Assembly (NCBI RefSeq): GCF_001274725.1
Contig: NZ_LGUF01000007.1
Coordinates: forward strand, 5,091,655-5,155,654
Reading direction: 5' to 3'
DNA length: 64,000 bases
Source of the DNA: Sporosarcina globispora
GTDB lineage: Bacteria > Bacillota > Bacilli > Bacillales > Cytobacillaceae
Positions 50,973 to 59,088 of this stretch are shown one piece after another. The translations under genes and the position numbers were made by a program. How positions within the stretch are numbered: the first letter of the stretch is position 1; the number at the start of each line of letters is the position of its first letter. Below the pieces are notes generated by a model. The model had not been told where the DNA came from and searched no databases. It saw nothing but the letters and a program-made list of their open reading frames with translations.

Positions 50973-51989
50973 TTACATAATCGGAACCTTTACTTCAAGA
51001 CGGGTTCCTTTATTTCTCACACTGATGATTTTCATGCTTCCGCCAACTTCAGCGGCCCGTTCATACATGTTCTGCAGACCGTAGGAGCCAGCCCTCGTTT
51101 CCTCTACATCGAAACCGATTCCATCATCAGCCACCCGGAGTATGGCATAATCATCTCTTTGAATCAGCAGCACTTCAAGATTTTGCGACTTGGAATGGCG
51201 AAGTGTATTGGACACAGCTTCCTGAAGGATACGGAATAAATGATCTTCTACCCCTTTATCAAGCGGAAAATTTTCTACCTTCCATTCAATTTCCATCGAT
51301 ACTTTTTGAAGTAATTCGACCAGAAGCTCTTCAATTCCTTCCTGGAGGCTTTTGCCCTTAAGTGCTGCTGGACGAAGGTGCAGCAGCAGGGCACGCATTT
51401 CCAGCTGTGACTGATGTATCATTTCTTCAACCATTTTCAGCTGTTTTGCCTGCCTTTCTTCCTGATCCTGCTGGGTTTCAGTAATAGCAGACATCATCAT
51501 GGATGCTGCAAACAGCTGCTGGCTGACAGAGTCGTGAAGCTCGCGTGCAAGCCTGTTCCGTTCCTGGGAAACGATTTCCTGCATCCTGTTCTCTATATCT
51601 TCCGCTTTTTCATTTGCCAGCTTTTGAGAGATCTTTGCCTGTTCTGCCATATGCTTTTGAATCTTCTCGGCCCTGACTGATATAGAATGCAATTCTTTAC
51701 CTGTTTCCAGCACATCCAATTGCCGGCCTTCTTCCACCTGGTGGAGCATAGTGTCTACTGCAGAAAGCTGCCGGCGCCAGTAAATGCCTGACAATAATCC
51801 AAAGATCAGACCAAGGGCCAGACTTATGCTAGGCACAAATATGATAAACGGAATATCGAGTATTTCCGTTTCCCACAAATCTCGCCAGCCGGGAATAGGA
51901 AACATCGTAAAAAAAGAAGCAGTCAAGACAGCAAGAATGAGGAGGGACATCCCCGCTCCCCAGGCAATTTGCCGCTGAATGATACTCAT
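50973..51989 (-). CDS. liaS: Sensor histidine kinase LiaS
   Basis: 338 aa. Two N-terminal membrane helices (AGMSLLILAVLTASFFTMF; PFIIFVPSISLALGLIFGLLSGIYW) with a very short extracellular loop, an intramembrane-sensing design. HisKA_3 site RNRLARELHDSVSQQLFAASMMMSA with the phosphorylated His, then HATPase NTLRHSKSQNLEVLL, VADDGIGFD, GSYGLQNMYERA. Partner of LiaR; repressed by LiaF. Overlaps liaF by 4 nt. Confidence 0.95.
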   Translation of the reverse strand: MSIIQRQIAWGAGMSLLILAVLTASFFTMFPIPGWRDLWETEILDIPFIIFVPSISLALGLIFGLLSGIYWRRQLSAVDTMLHQVEEGRQLDVLETGKELHSISVRAEKIQKHMAEQAKISQKLANEKAEDIENRMQEIVSQERNRLARELHDSVSQQLFAASMMMSAITETQQDQEERQAKQLKMVEEMIHQSQLEMRALLLHLRPAALKGKSLQEGIEELLVELLQKVSMEIEWKVENFPLDKGVEDHLFRILQEAVSNTLRHSKSQNLEVLLIQRDDYAILRVADDGIGFDVEETRAGSYGLQNMYERAAEVGGSMKIISVRNKGTRLEVKVPIM

Positions 51990-52720
51990 ACGCGCTTCAC
52001 CTCGATATCCCCGACTGCAAGTGAAGTAAAAATCTTAACGCGCTGTCCTGCTTGATCATAGCCAGGCGTCTGAAGCTGAAGGAGCTGGTTAAACATTTTT
52101 GATTCTTCGTGCTCGAATATTCTGGCCTTGCCGACAATGGCTGAATGGCTGACACTAACTTCAACGTCGTAGGGAACAAGCACCTGTACATTGCCGATGA
52201 AGTTCCGGATGAAAATGACTGTCTCTCCCTTTGGAATAACCGTATAGCTTAAGTCTATGACCGTATCACCTATGCCGGTCTGGATATTTATATCATTCCA
52301 TTCATATACATGCTCAGGTGTTTTTTGCTGGCCGACAAATATATTGGAAAAAAGAGGATTCTTTTTAACGACCGTTTCTTTATGGAGGTTCACTGCCGGT
52401 TCCTTGAACTCCGGCTTAATCCGTTTAGGGTCTTTTTTGGACTGCCCAAACTGTATCAGCAGGTGAACCAGAATCGCAAGCAGGAAGAATTTTAAAGTCA
52501 TCATGCTGAATACATTGATGAGCAGAAAAATTAAACCAAGCCAGAAAAGCCATTTTCCTCTGCTTCGGGGCATCCATTTTCTTCCAATATATACCATTCC
52601 TATTGGCACAAGAAGAGAGAATATTACACCGCTATTAAAAAAGGCTATTTCCACAAAAAGAAAGACAATGCCCAATATGATGATCCAGCTCATATAATCG
52701 CTTTTGTTGTTAATGTTCAT
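51986..52720 (-). CDS. liaF: LiaF, membrane inhibitor of LiaS
   Basis: 244 aa. N-terminal half has about four hydrophobic helices (MSWIIILGIVFLFVEIAFF, VIFSLLVPIGMVYIGR, WLFWLGLIFLLINVF, KFFLLAILVHLLIQF). C-terminal half is the beta-rich YvqF/DUF2154 domain (INIQTGIGDTVIDLSYTVIPKGETVIFIRNFIGNVQVLVPYDVEVSVSHSAIVGK, ending VKIFTSLAVGDIEVKRV). Holds LiaS inactive without stress. Start: ATG 52720, with AAGGGGGGATG upstream. Coupled to liaS. Confidence 0.94.
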   Translation of the reverse strand: MNINNKSDYMSWIIILGIVFLFVEIAFFNSGVIFSLLVPIGMVYIGRKWMPRSRGKWLFWLGLIFLLINVFSMMTLKFFLLAILVHLLIQFGQSKKDPKRIKPEFKEPAVNLHKETVVKKNPLFSNIFVGQQKTPEHVYEWNDINIQTGIGDTVIDLSYTVIPKGETVIFIRNFIGNVQVLVPYDVEVSVSHSAIVGKARIFEHEESKMFNQLLQLQTPGYDQAGQRVKIFTSLAVGDIEVKRV

Positions 52721-52785
52721 GAGGCATCCCCCCTTCTGTGTTTTGGAATGATAAGAAATGCGGAAGCTCCTTGGTCAATAGACTT

Positions 52786-52816
52786 TAAAAGGCGCAGTAT
52801 CTCTACGCCTTTTTAG
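52786..52816 (-). terminator. Internal terminator between liaH and liaF
   Basis: TAAAAAGGCG / CGCCTTTTA hairpin between liaH and liaF. Partial read-through would make liaIH much more abundant than liaFSR, as in B. subtilis. Confidence 0.65.
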
Positions 52817-52938
52817 AATACCATTATTTGTTCATAAATTAGAAAGAGTTTTTATCTTTTTTGGGAAAAAGATAGTACAGGCAGGCTTCATTTTTGTATT
52901 TTGCATGTTACAAACTATTTCTGGCTTGTTTTCGAAAA

Positions 52939-53571
52939 CTACAATACAGGCTTCTTTTCAAGCTCTTTTTCCAGCTGTGCGATGCGGGCATCGATTGTGC
53001 TGCGGTGGTAGGAGCTTTTCACCTGATGTTCTAGACGGTCAAGATAGGATTCGATTTCCTGGAATCTTGTAAAAGTTTTATCATTGTTTTGATCAAGCAC
53101 CTTATCCATTTGGTGGTTGGCACGTGTGATGTTTTCACGGCCCATCAGCTCCATGCGGCGGATGTGCATATCCTTCAGTTTATGCTTCATTTCCTCGTAT
53201 TTTCTTTCAAGATCTCCCATTTGCTGAACTGCCTGGTTCAGCAGATCCTTCAAACGGCTGGCACGCTCTTCATACTGCATTTGCTCCTGTGCGGCAAACT
53301 GATAGAGTTCTTCTTCACCTGCCTGCGTGGCAACCTCTGCCTGGCGCTTGCGTTTGTCTGCAAGGTTTTTCGCCTGCTCGTATTCCCGAGTGAACTCTTC
53401 CTTCAATGTATATTGACGTTCCAAAAGATTACGGACTTTTTCAGTTTCACGCTCACATTCACGAAGATACTGGTTTAAAAGTGCGATTGGGTTCTTTTTT
53501 TCCTTTTTATCCAATGCTTCGTGAAGGTCTGCCATTACTGTGTCTTTAATTCTCGTTAATAAGTTTGCCAT
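52939..53571 (-). CDS. liaH: Phage-shock protein A homologue LiaH
   Basis: 210-aa PspA/IM30 protein, almost wholly coiled coil. MANLLTRIKDTVMADLHEALDKKEKKNPIALLNQYLRECERETEKVRNLLERQ at the start and repeated helix segments QVQQMGDLERKYEEMKHKLKDMHIRRMELMGRENI follow the ESCRT-III-like family. It coats the membrane during envelope damage. GGAGAGATAG upstream. In an operon with a small membrane protein (LiaI-like) before it and liaFSR after it. Confidence 0.95.
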   Translation of the reverse strand: MANLLTRIKDTVMADLHEALDKKEKKNPIALLNQYLRECERETEKVRNLLERQYTLKEEFTREYEQAKNLADKRKRQAEVATQAGEEELYQFAAQEQMQYEERASRLKDLLNQAVQQMGDLERKYEEMKHKLKDMHIRRMELMGRENITRANHQMDKVLDQNNDKTFTRFQEIESYLDRLEHQVKSSYHRSTIDARIAQLEKELEKKPVL

Positions 53572-53587
53572 ATCTATCTCTCCTTTT

Positions 53588-53935
53588 TTAATTTCTGTTT
53601 AATTCCGCCCATTGCTTTTCAAAGTTGGCAAAAGGGTCATTGTCTTCTTCTATTACATTGGTGCTTGAATCGTTCCACTTTTTATAAACCAGGTAAAGAA
53701 CGTATGCAGCTGCAAGCCCTAAGATTGCCGGGAAGTTGGAAGCTGTGGCCATCAAAGCGATGAACCCGATGATTCCATAACCGATTTTAGCCATCGTGCT
53801 TTCTGCTTTTAGAAATAGTTTAAACACAAAGTATAGAATCGCCGCGCTTACTGCCAGACCCACGATCGGGCCAAGATTTGAAACCAGCACCATGGCTGCA
53901 ATTCCACCTGCAATCAGTAATCCAAGTTTTTTCAT
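53588..53935 (-). CDS. lmo0954/LiaI-like small membrane protein
   Basis: 115 aa with two to three hydrophobic segments (KKLGLLIAGGIAAMVLVSNLGPIVGLAVSAAILYFVFKLFL; IGYGIIGFIALMATASNFPAILGLAAAYVLYLVYK) and an acidic tail ending ANFEKQWAELNRN. It matches the lmo0954-type proteins found as first gene of LiaR-controlled operons, likely the membrane anchor for LiaH. 16 nt before liaH; GGAGGAAATG upstream. Confidence 0.88.
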   Translation of the reverse strand: MKKLGLLIAGGIAAMVLVSNLGPIVGLAVSAAILYFVFKLFLKAESTMAKIGYGIIGFIALMATASNFPAILGLAAAYVLYLVYKKWNDSSTNVIEEDNDPFANFEKQWAELNRN

Positions 53936-53981
53936 TTCATTTCCTCCTTTCTTGATTTCATCTTACCTGTATTTCGAATTT

Positions 53982-54010
53982 GGTATAACGAGCCTCAGCT
54001 TTATTTTCAA
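53982..54010 (-). promoter_or_regulatory. LiaR-dependent promoter of liaIH
   Basis: Leftward: TTGAAA (54010-54005), 17 nt, TATACC (53987-53982). Upstream (54045-54016) is GTCCGACCATGTGATACGTC, a GTCCGA-type box with a GACC/GGTC inverted arrangement near it, in the position expected of a LiaR/VraR binding site. The promoter is a fair match; the LiaR site is an inference. Confidence 0.5.
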
Positions 54011-54181
54011 TTAAGACCTGAGACGTATCACATGGTCGGACTCTTTCTATTAAGATGGGAAATTTTGAAAAAGAATGTATGTTAATACGCAAAATGGGGG
54101 GGTACACATGTGGTAGGCAAACAAACAATGATGACGGCAGCACGCTGGCTTTTCTTACATCTATTGAATGGAGGTCCTCCT

Positions 54182-54694
54182 ATGTTTGGCTATGATGATT
54201 TTTTAAAATTCATGCAAGCCTTTTTTGTGGTATTCCCGGTGGTAACACTCATTCATTTATTGGGGCATATTTTCTTTGCAGGCATCTTTGGAGGCAAAAG
54301 AATCCGTGTTGTCATTGGCACAGGTAAAATCCTATTCTCAATAAGGTACCTTGAGGTTAGACGGTTTTACTTTTGGTATGGAGGGTGTGAGTATACCTGT
54401 TTAAAATACAGCAATAAACTGACGAAATCTCTCATCTTTTTAGGAGGTTCTATTTTTAACATAGCCAGTATTTTTATTGTGAATTACTTGATCCGGATAA
54501 GCATCCTGGAAGCTAACATGCTGTGGTACCAATTTGTATATTTCTCCTTCTATTACGTCTTTTTCGCCCTGCTGCCAATGGATATGTCAGATGGCACACT
54601 TAGCGATGGGAAAGCCATGTACAAGCTCTGGTTTAATAAAAATAAAGATGATTCTTCAGCAGACTGCCAGCTGGTGGATGAGGAGAAAAGATAG
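54182..54694 (+). CDS. Multi-pass membrane protein, degenerate M50-peptidase-like
   Basis: 170 aa from ATG 54182; GGAGG lies 7 nt upstream and the frame before it (to 54110) lacks one. About four hydrophobic segments. The first contains VVTLIHLLGHIFFAGIFGG, which places His and His as in the HExxH zinc helix of site-2-type proteases (HELGH) but with Leu instead of the catalytic Glu. The last, FYYVFFALLPMDMSDGTLSDG, resembles the second M50 motif (LLPxxxxDG). So it may be an inactive relative or use a different ligand set. No family firmly recognised. Confidence 0.7.
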   Translation: MFGYDDFLKFMQAFFVVFPVVTLIHLLGHIFFAGIFGGKRIRVVIGTGKILFSIRYLEVRRFYFWYGGCEYTCLKYSNKLTKSLIFLGGSIFNIASIFIVNYLIRISILEANMLWYQFVYFSFYYVFFALLPMDMSDGTLSDGKAMYKLWFNKNKDDSSADCQLVDEEKR

Positions 54695-54701
54695 TGTGCA
54701 G

Positions 54702-54808
54702 GTTTATGGGCGGAATTTCGGGTTATGGACGAAAAAATTGTTTATGGCGAAACTTCAGTTTTATCGGTGAAAAACCAAAGTTATCAGCGAAAACCAAATT
54801 TACGAACG
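54702..54808. repeat. Degenerate ~19-nt tandem repeat
   Basis: Five-fold recurrence of a motif like GTTTATGGCGAAA at 54702, 54722, 54740, 54758 and 54780 (spacing 18-22 nt), each unit ending in A/C-rich sequence. Intergenic, between the M50-like gene and the terpene cyclase terminator. Confidence 0.6.
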
Positions 54809-54811
54809 TTC

Positions 54812-54847
54812 AAAAAGGAAGCCCGTTTACTCTGAGCTTCCTTTTTG
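54812..54847 (-). terminator. Terminator overlapping the end of the terpene cyclase gene
   Basis: AAAAAGGAAGC / GCTTCCTTTTTG hairpin with 14-nt loop. Confidence 0.7.
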
Positions 54848-56719
54848 CATAAATTTCTTTTCATAATGGCTTAGTGCCAATAGTGGCCAAATATATCGGT
54901 AGCTGTGATAGTGCATGTATAGAAAACCGGCCATTCCCTGCCCTTTTGGGTAATCTGTTGTCCAGTCATTTCTTTGTCCTTCGCGAATCAGGAAGGCAAT
55001 GCCTTTTCTGATCTCAGGGCTGTTTTCATTAGAAACAGCAATTAAAGCATCCACAGCCCATGCCGTATGTGTTAATGTACTGTTTTCCAATGGAACATAC
55101 CTTTTTTCAATATCGCTTCTGCAGGACTCTCCCCAGCCGCCGTCTTCGTTCTGGACAGACTTCAGCCACTCTGCAGCTTTTCTGATATATACCTCATCTG
55201 GCTTTTCTCCTGCAGCGGAAAGGCCGGTAAGGGCTGCCCAGGTTCCATACAGATAGCAAATCCCCCAGCGGCCATACCAGGAACCTTCTCTCCTCTGATT
55301 CTTTTTCAGCCAGCCAATCCCTTTTTTAATCGAAGCTTCAGCGCCTGTTGTGAAGGTGCCTAAATATTCAATTGTCCTGCCTGTTAAATCAGCTGTGGAA
55401 GGGTCGGTGAGAATAAATTCTGCTCCTGGAATGGAAACTAGGTTAAGCAGACGGTTATCCACATTTTTTTCAAATGCCGGCCATCCTCCATCCCGGTTTT
55501 GCATGGATAGAGCCCATTGCACTCCTTTCTGCCTGGACTTCTCAGCAGCCTCTTCTGGTTGATTATGAATGCTTCTTAGACTGGCGGCCGTATCATCCAC
55601 ATCAGGATGAATGGTGTTGAAGTTCGAAAATCCCCAGCCGCCAGGAAGTCCCCTTCGGTTGTGGACTGTCCAGTCTCCGTAACGGGTATGCTGCTTTGAG
55701 AGCAAATATTTATTCGCTTTTACAATAGCGGCATCTGATTGGTCTACACCTCCCTCCTGGAGAGCATGAGAGATTAAAGCCGTATTCCATACTTTCGCGT
55801 CTGTGAGCTGAATATGGATATGTCCATCAATCATACAGGACATTCCCTTTAAGCCTTTCACTGCCTTGATGATGACTGGATCTTTGGGAGAATACCCGAG
55901 GGCGAGGAGTGCAAAAATCATATAAAAAGTGCTGCTGAAATAATTTAACGATGTACCATCCGGTTCAATGCGCTCGAGCATATATTGCTTTGTTCCCTCA
56001 TATGCCATACTGCGGAGACGTTCCGGTAATCCAATTAAACTATCGGCCATATCATTAAGAATGTTAACGAGTTTTCTCCATTCATCAGTTCGGCTTTCCT
56101 CCCACAGTTCTTCCCTTTCCCTTGTTCCATAGATTTCATTTAATTCCGGACTATTTTCCGTTCTTCTCTTGAATTTTTTGCTGCCAAGCAAGATAACCGG
56201 CAAGAGATTAATTCTTGCAAAGCTTGAAAGCTGGTAGATGCTGATTGGGCTGGATGGAGGAAGCAGAACAATTTCGATGGGTACTGGAAAAAGGACCGGC
56301 CATGGATATTGGCCTGTCATGGCAAGCATGATTTTTGTAAACATTCCAGCTTTTTTTATCCCGCCCTTTGATAAAATAAACTTCCGTGCGGCCGCCAAAT
56401 GTGGATCTTGCCTTTGTCTATATCCTGAATACAATAGGGCGTAATAGGCATCGATGGTTAAAGATAGGCTTCCTTCCTCCTGGTCTTTGAAGAGCTTCCA
56501 GGCACCGCTCTCTTCCTGGCGGCTTTCGATTCTATCCGCTAATTTCTGAATAAGTTGTTCATCCTTCATGTCGAGCGTCCGCAGCAGGATAATCATATAA
56601 GCATCAGTCATAATTCCTGTTTCAAAAGGATAGGCCCAGGAGCCATCATGAGATTGGCTGCTTTTCAGCAATTCGGCTAACCGGTTAATCTCTGCCTTGA
56701 CTAGCTGCAAATTCCTCAT
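54827..56719 (-). CDS. sqhC: Squalene-hopene/sesquarterpene cyclase
   Basis: Class II triterpene cyclase, 630 aa, like B. subtilis SqhC (tetraprenyl-beta-curcumene cyclase). Catalytic acid motif DVDDTAASLRS (DXDD). Several QW repeats: QSHDGSWAYP, QEESGAWKLF, QNRDGGWPAFEKN, QRREGSWYGRWGICYLYGTW and QNEDGGWGESC. Forms cyclic sesquarterpenes that toughen spore and cell membranes. Start is ambiguous: ATG 56719 (close to GAGGG) or TTG three codons later. No tetraprenyl synthase is adjacent. Confidence 0.93.
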   Translation of the reverse strand: MRNLQLVKAEINRLAELLKSSQSHDGSWAYPFETGIMTDAYMIILLRTLDMKDEQLIQKLADRIESRQEESGAWKLFKDQEEGSLSLTIDAYYALLYSGYRQRQDPHLAAARKFILSKGGIKKAGMFTKIMLAMTGQYPWPVLFPVPIEIVLLPPSSPISIYQLSSFARINLLPVILLGSKKFKRRTENSPELNEIYGTREREELWEESRTDEWRKLVNILNDMADSLIGLPERLRSMAYEGTKQYMLERIEPDGTSLNYFSSTFYMIFALLALGYSPKDPVIIKAVKGLKGMSCMIDGHIHIQLTDAKVWNTALISHALQEGGVDQSDAAIVKANKYLLSKQHTRYGDWTVHNRRGLPGGWGFSNFNTIHPDVDDTAASLRSIHNQPEEAAEKSRQKGVQWALSMQNRDGGWPAFEKNVDNRLLNLVSIPGAEFILTDPSTADLTGRTIEYLGTFTTGAEASIKKGIGWLKKNQRREGSWYGRWGICYLYGTWAALTGLSAAGEKPDEVYIRKAAEWLKSVQNEDGGWGESCRSDIEKRYVPLENSTLTHTAWAVDALIAVSNENSPEIRKGIAFLIREGQRNDWTTDYPKGQGMAGFLYMHYHSYRYIWPLLALSHYEKKFMQKGSSE

Positions 56720-56909
56720 TCCCTCACTAAAGATTTATTACAATATATTCCTTAATGCATTAAAGAATTCGAGCTTCCGAGCTTTCTGAAAGGATAGTGA
56801 GTGATGAAGCAGTCCAGCACGTGATGTCATAATAGCTGCTTAAAGAGATTTTTCGGCACATGAAACATATCTTTCCTGCCCATACTAATGGCGGAGGTGA
56901 GCGCGTGAT

Positions 56910-57845
56910 ATGAATTTCTCATGGGTCTTAGGGATCGTGTTAATGGCACAAACACATACTGGCAGTCTTCCTCAAGACTTATCCATTGAAAAGGACGGCA
57001 AATACATTGCAAATGTCAACAGAATGGAATATCAAATGCCGTTTCCAGGTCTTCCGCTGGTCGACAGTGAACGGTTCATTCAGCTCCTGGAAAAACTGGA
57101 TCGTCAGACGTATATTCCGCCTATGAACGCTTATATTGACGAAAGTGGACGGGTCGTTTCTGAGAAACCTGGAAAAATACTGCACCGTAAAGCATTCACA
57201 GATATTTTTTATACATTTTTTTACCATAACGGGCCAGCTAGAATTGAGATACCAATGCTCCCCGTTTACCCAAGAGTAGACCGGGATCTTCTTTCCCATA
57301 TCCGAGTGAAAATGATTGGGCAGTATGTTACATACTTTAATCCGAATAACGCCACGCGTTCACATAATATTCAGCTGGCAGCCGAAGCCATTGATAATTA
57401 TGTTGTTTTTCCGAATGAGGTATTTTCTTTTAACCGTGCTGTCGGCAAAAGAACAGTCAAGAAAGGCTATAAGCGTGCTCCCGTTATTGTGAGAGGGGAA
57501 CTGTCAGAAGATATTGGGGGCGGGATTTGCCAGGTATCCTCCACTCTGTTCAATGCAGTTGACAGGGCCGGCGTCAATGTGCTCGAGCGTTATTCACACA
57601 GCAAGAAGGTTCCATATGTACCGCCCGGCCGGGATGCAACTGTAAGCTGGTATGGCCCTGATTTCACCTTTAAGAACCGTTACAGCTCCCCCTTGCTCTT
57701 ACGGGCAAAAGCCATGCATGGCCAAGTGGTGATCAGAGTATTTTCCTCTGATGAGATTGATTATGATCCCCGGCAGGTCCCGAAAGCCTCAACAGTGCTT
57801 CCTGAAGAAATCACCATTGAAAAGGAAGCGGCTTCAGAGGATTGA
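56910..57845 (+). CDS. VanW family protein
   Basis: 311 aa, GGAGGTG upstream. Short N-terminal hydrophobic stretch (WVLGIVLMAQTHTG) rather than a full signal. The VanW domain begins at about residue 150: RSHNIQLAAEAIDNYVVFPNEVFSFNRAVGKRTVKKGYKRAPVIVRGELSEDIGGGICQVSSTLFNAVDRAGVNVLERYSHSKKVPYVPPGRDATVSWYGPDFTFKN in segments, including the GGGICQVSSTLYN-type Cys motif. The family was named from vancomycin clusters, but its biochemical role is unknown; the Cys motif resembles that of L,D-transpeptidase-like folds. Confidence 0.92.
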   Translation: MNFSWVLGIVLMAQTHTGSLPQDLSIEKDGKYIANVNRMEYQMPFPGLPLVDSERFIQLLEKLDRQTYIPPMNAYIDESGRVVSEKPGKILHRKAFTDIFYTFFYHNGPARIEIPMLPVYPRVDRDLLSHIRVKMIGQYVTYFNPNNATRSHNIQLAAEAIDNYVVFPNEVFSFNRAVGKRTVKKGYKRAPVIVRGELSEDIGGGICQVSSTLFNAVDRAGVNVLERYSHSKKVPYVPPGRDATVSWYGPDFTFKNRYSSPLLLRAKAMHGQVVIRVFSSDEIDYDPRQVPKASTVLPEEITIEKEAASED

Positions 57846-57877
57846 TGGCGTTGATCGGGAAAGTGCCATAAACAGGA

Positions 57878-57901
57878 AACACCCGCTTAACAGCGGGTGT
57901 T
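57878..57901. terminator. Bidirectional terminator
   Basis: Perfect AACACCCGC / GCGGGTGTT hairpin, 6-nt loop, between convergent genes. Confidence 0.8.
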
Positions 57902-57906
57902 CAACT

Positions 57907-58386
57907 TTAAATAAGTGCTTTTGAAGAGACAATCACGCCATCTTCATCTGCATATACATATTCTCCCGGCTTCCAGTCAATCCCGCCAAACGTGACAGGA
58001 ATGTTGCGATCCCCTTTTCCTTCTTTTCTGCTTTTTAAAGGATTGCTGCCAAGTGCCAAGATGCCTGTTTCCAATCCTCCAAGCTCCACTGTATCCCGCA
58101 CGCATCCATAAATAATCACACCGGCAAGCTTTCTTGATTGAGCAATCTCACCAAGCCGGTCACCCATTAAGGCGCATCTTTTTGATCCGCCGCCATCTAC
58201 CACCAAAACACTTTCCTCTGGAATAGACTCCAGTGCTTCTTTTACAAGCACGTTATCTTCAAATACTCTAACCGTTGAAATGGGACCGGAAAACTTGCTT
58301 TTTTGCCCATATGATTTAAACTCCTGCTGACAAATAAGCAGCTCTTTGCTGTGGTCATCACATAAATCTGCCGTTTTGAAATCCAA
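57907..58386 (-). CDS. RraA-like protein (RNase E inhibitor fold / HMG aldolase family)
   Basis: 159 aa starting at TTG 58386 (AAAGGAGGAG upstream). [24 protein letters not shown], then [57 protein letters not shown] contains the family signature with the Asp/Arg metal and substrate residues (GxDRxxE, GxVRDxxEL). Related proteins either inhibit RNase E or act as 4-hydroxy-4-methyl-2-oxoglutarate/oxaloacetate decarboxylases; in Bacillaceae the latter is likelier. Confidence 0.92.
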   Translation of the reverse strand: MDFKTADLCDDHSKELLICQQEFKSYGQKSKFSGPISTVRVFEDNVLVKEALESIPEESVLVVDGGGSKRCALMGDRLGEIAQSRKLAGVIIYGCVRDTVELGGLETGILALGSNPLKSRKEGKGDRNIPVTFGGIDWKPGEYVYADEDGVIVSSKALI

Positions 58387-58547
58387 AAGAGATCTCCTCC
58401 TTTAGCGCTTTTGGCTGTAAAACTTTTTATGCCATCTTTCTTTACTTCGATATGCAGCACCCTGTTCCCTTCCTTTTTAACAATAGAAAGGGAAAGATTG
58501 CAGATTTCAGGCATATACCTTTTAGTAAGAAAACGCTCTTGGTTCAG

Positions 58548-58853
58548 AAAAGCGGAAGCGCCTTGCCCACGAAGGAACGCAGACTAAAAGCGCCACGTCC
58601 TGTGGCAACGTCTGCATGACCCCCATCCTGGGGGCCTCAAGCACAAGACGAGCCTCCCGGAATGGCGTTCTTTGCCATTTGGGAGGATTGCCCGAAATGT
58701 GGAGGCGACTGCCCAGGGACGACAGGCATAAGACGGTTCCTGTAAGAAGGTGTTCTTCCTTCTGAAAGGAAACGGCTTATGACCCCGAGTCCCTAGGCGC
58801 CGAAACAAGACAAGGTTGTGACCTCGAGGGGGTAGGCTGCTTGTGCTAGACAG
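58548..58853. repeat. ~300-bp structured intergenic repeat element
   Basis: Non-coding, GC-richer than its surroundings and full of hairpins: CAGAC/GTCTG with inner GCCAC/GTGGC (58580-58614), CCCCC/GGGGG (58620-58634), CCTCCC..ATGGC/GCCATT..GGGAGG (58653-58686) and AGAAGG/CCTTCT (58745-58762). The two ends can pair: GGAAGCGCCT near 58554 with TAGGCGCC at 58794. The outer end TGCTAGACAG resembles that of intergenic repeats widely scattered in Bacillaceae genomes. No transposase. Confidence 0.7.
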
Positions 58854-58909
58854 TTATCGTCGTTCAAAATTTTATACTTTCTATCTTATGAAAATAGGGA
58901 GGTTAAAGG

Positions 58910-59053
58910 ATGGCTTTAATGTGGGCAATTACAATCGGTTTTATAGTTTCATTGGGACTGGCGGGATTTATGCTTGTCCATTTTCTAAAGGGTGCGATGG
59001 ATTCCCGTGATTCCACCACAGTTGACCGGGTTCAGAGTGATACGGAAGAGTAG
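58910..59053 (+). CDS. Small single-span membrane protein (47 aa), unknown
   Basis: ATG 58910, AGGTTAAAGG upstream, TAG at 59051-59053. One hydrophobic helix (ALMWAITIGFIVSLGLAGFM) then a polar tail HFLKGAMDSRDSTTVDRVQSD. A terminator hairpin follows. Family not recognised. It lies between the structured repeat and fpg. Confidence 0.6.
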   Translation: MALMWAITIGFIVSLGLAGFMLVHFLKGAMDSRDSTTVDRVQSDTEE

Positions 59054-59058
59054 AGAAA

Positions 59059-59088
59059 AGAGGCTGCAAGTAAAGGCAGCCTCTTTCC
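59059..59088. terminator. Bidirectional terminator
   Basis: AGAGGCTGC / GCAGCCTCT, 8-nt loop, TTTCC tail. Confidence 0.8.

Noticed and set aside
58242..58514. Minus-strand frame MPEICNLSLSIVKK overlapping the start of rraA
   Set aside because: It runs through rraA out of frame and has only a weak, too-close Shine-Dalgarno. A short remnant of an upstream gene cannot be excluded, but support is insufficient.
58584..58808. Minus-strand frame within the structured repeat
   Set aside because: Encoded amino acids are erratic and the DNA is dominated by hairpins; non-coding repeat.
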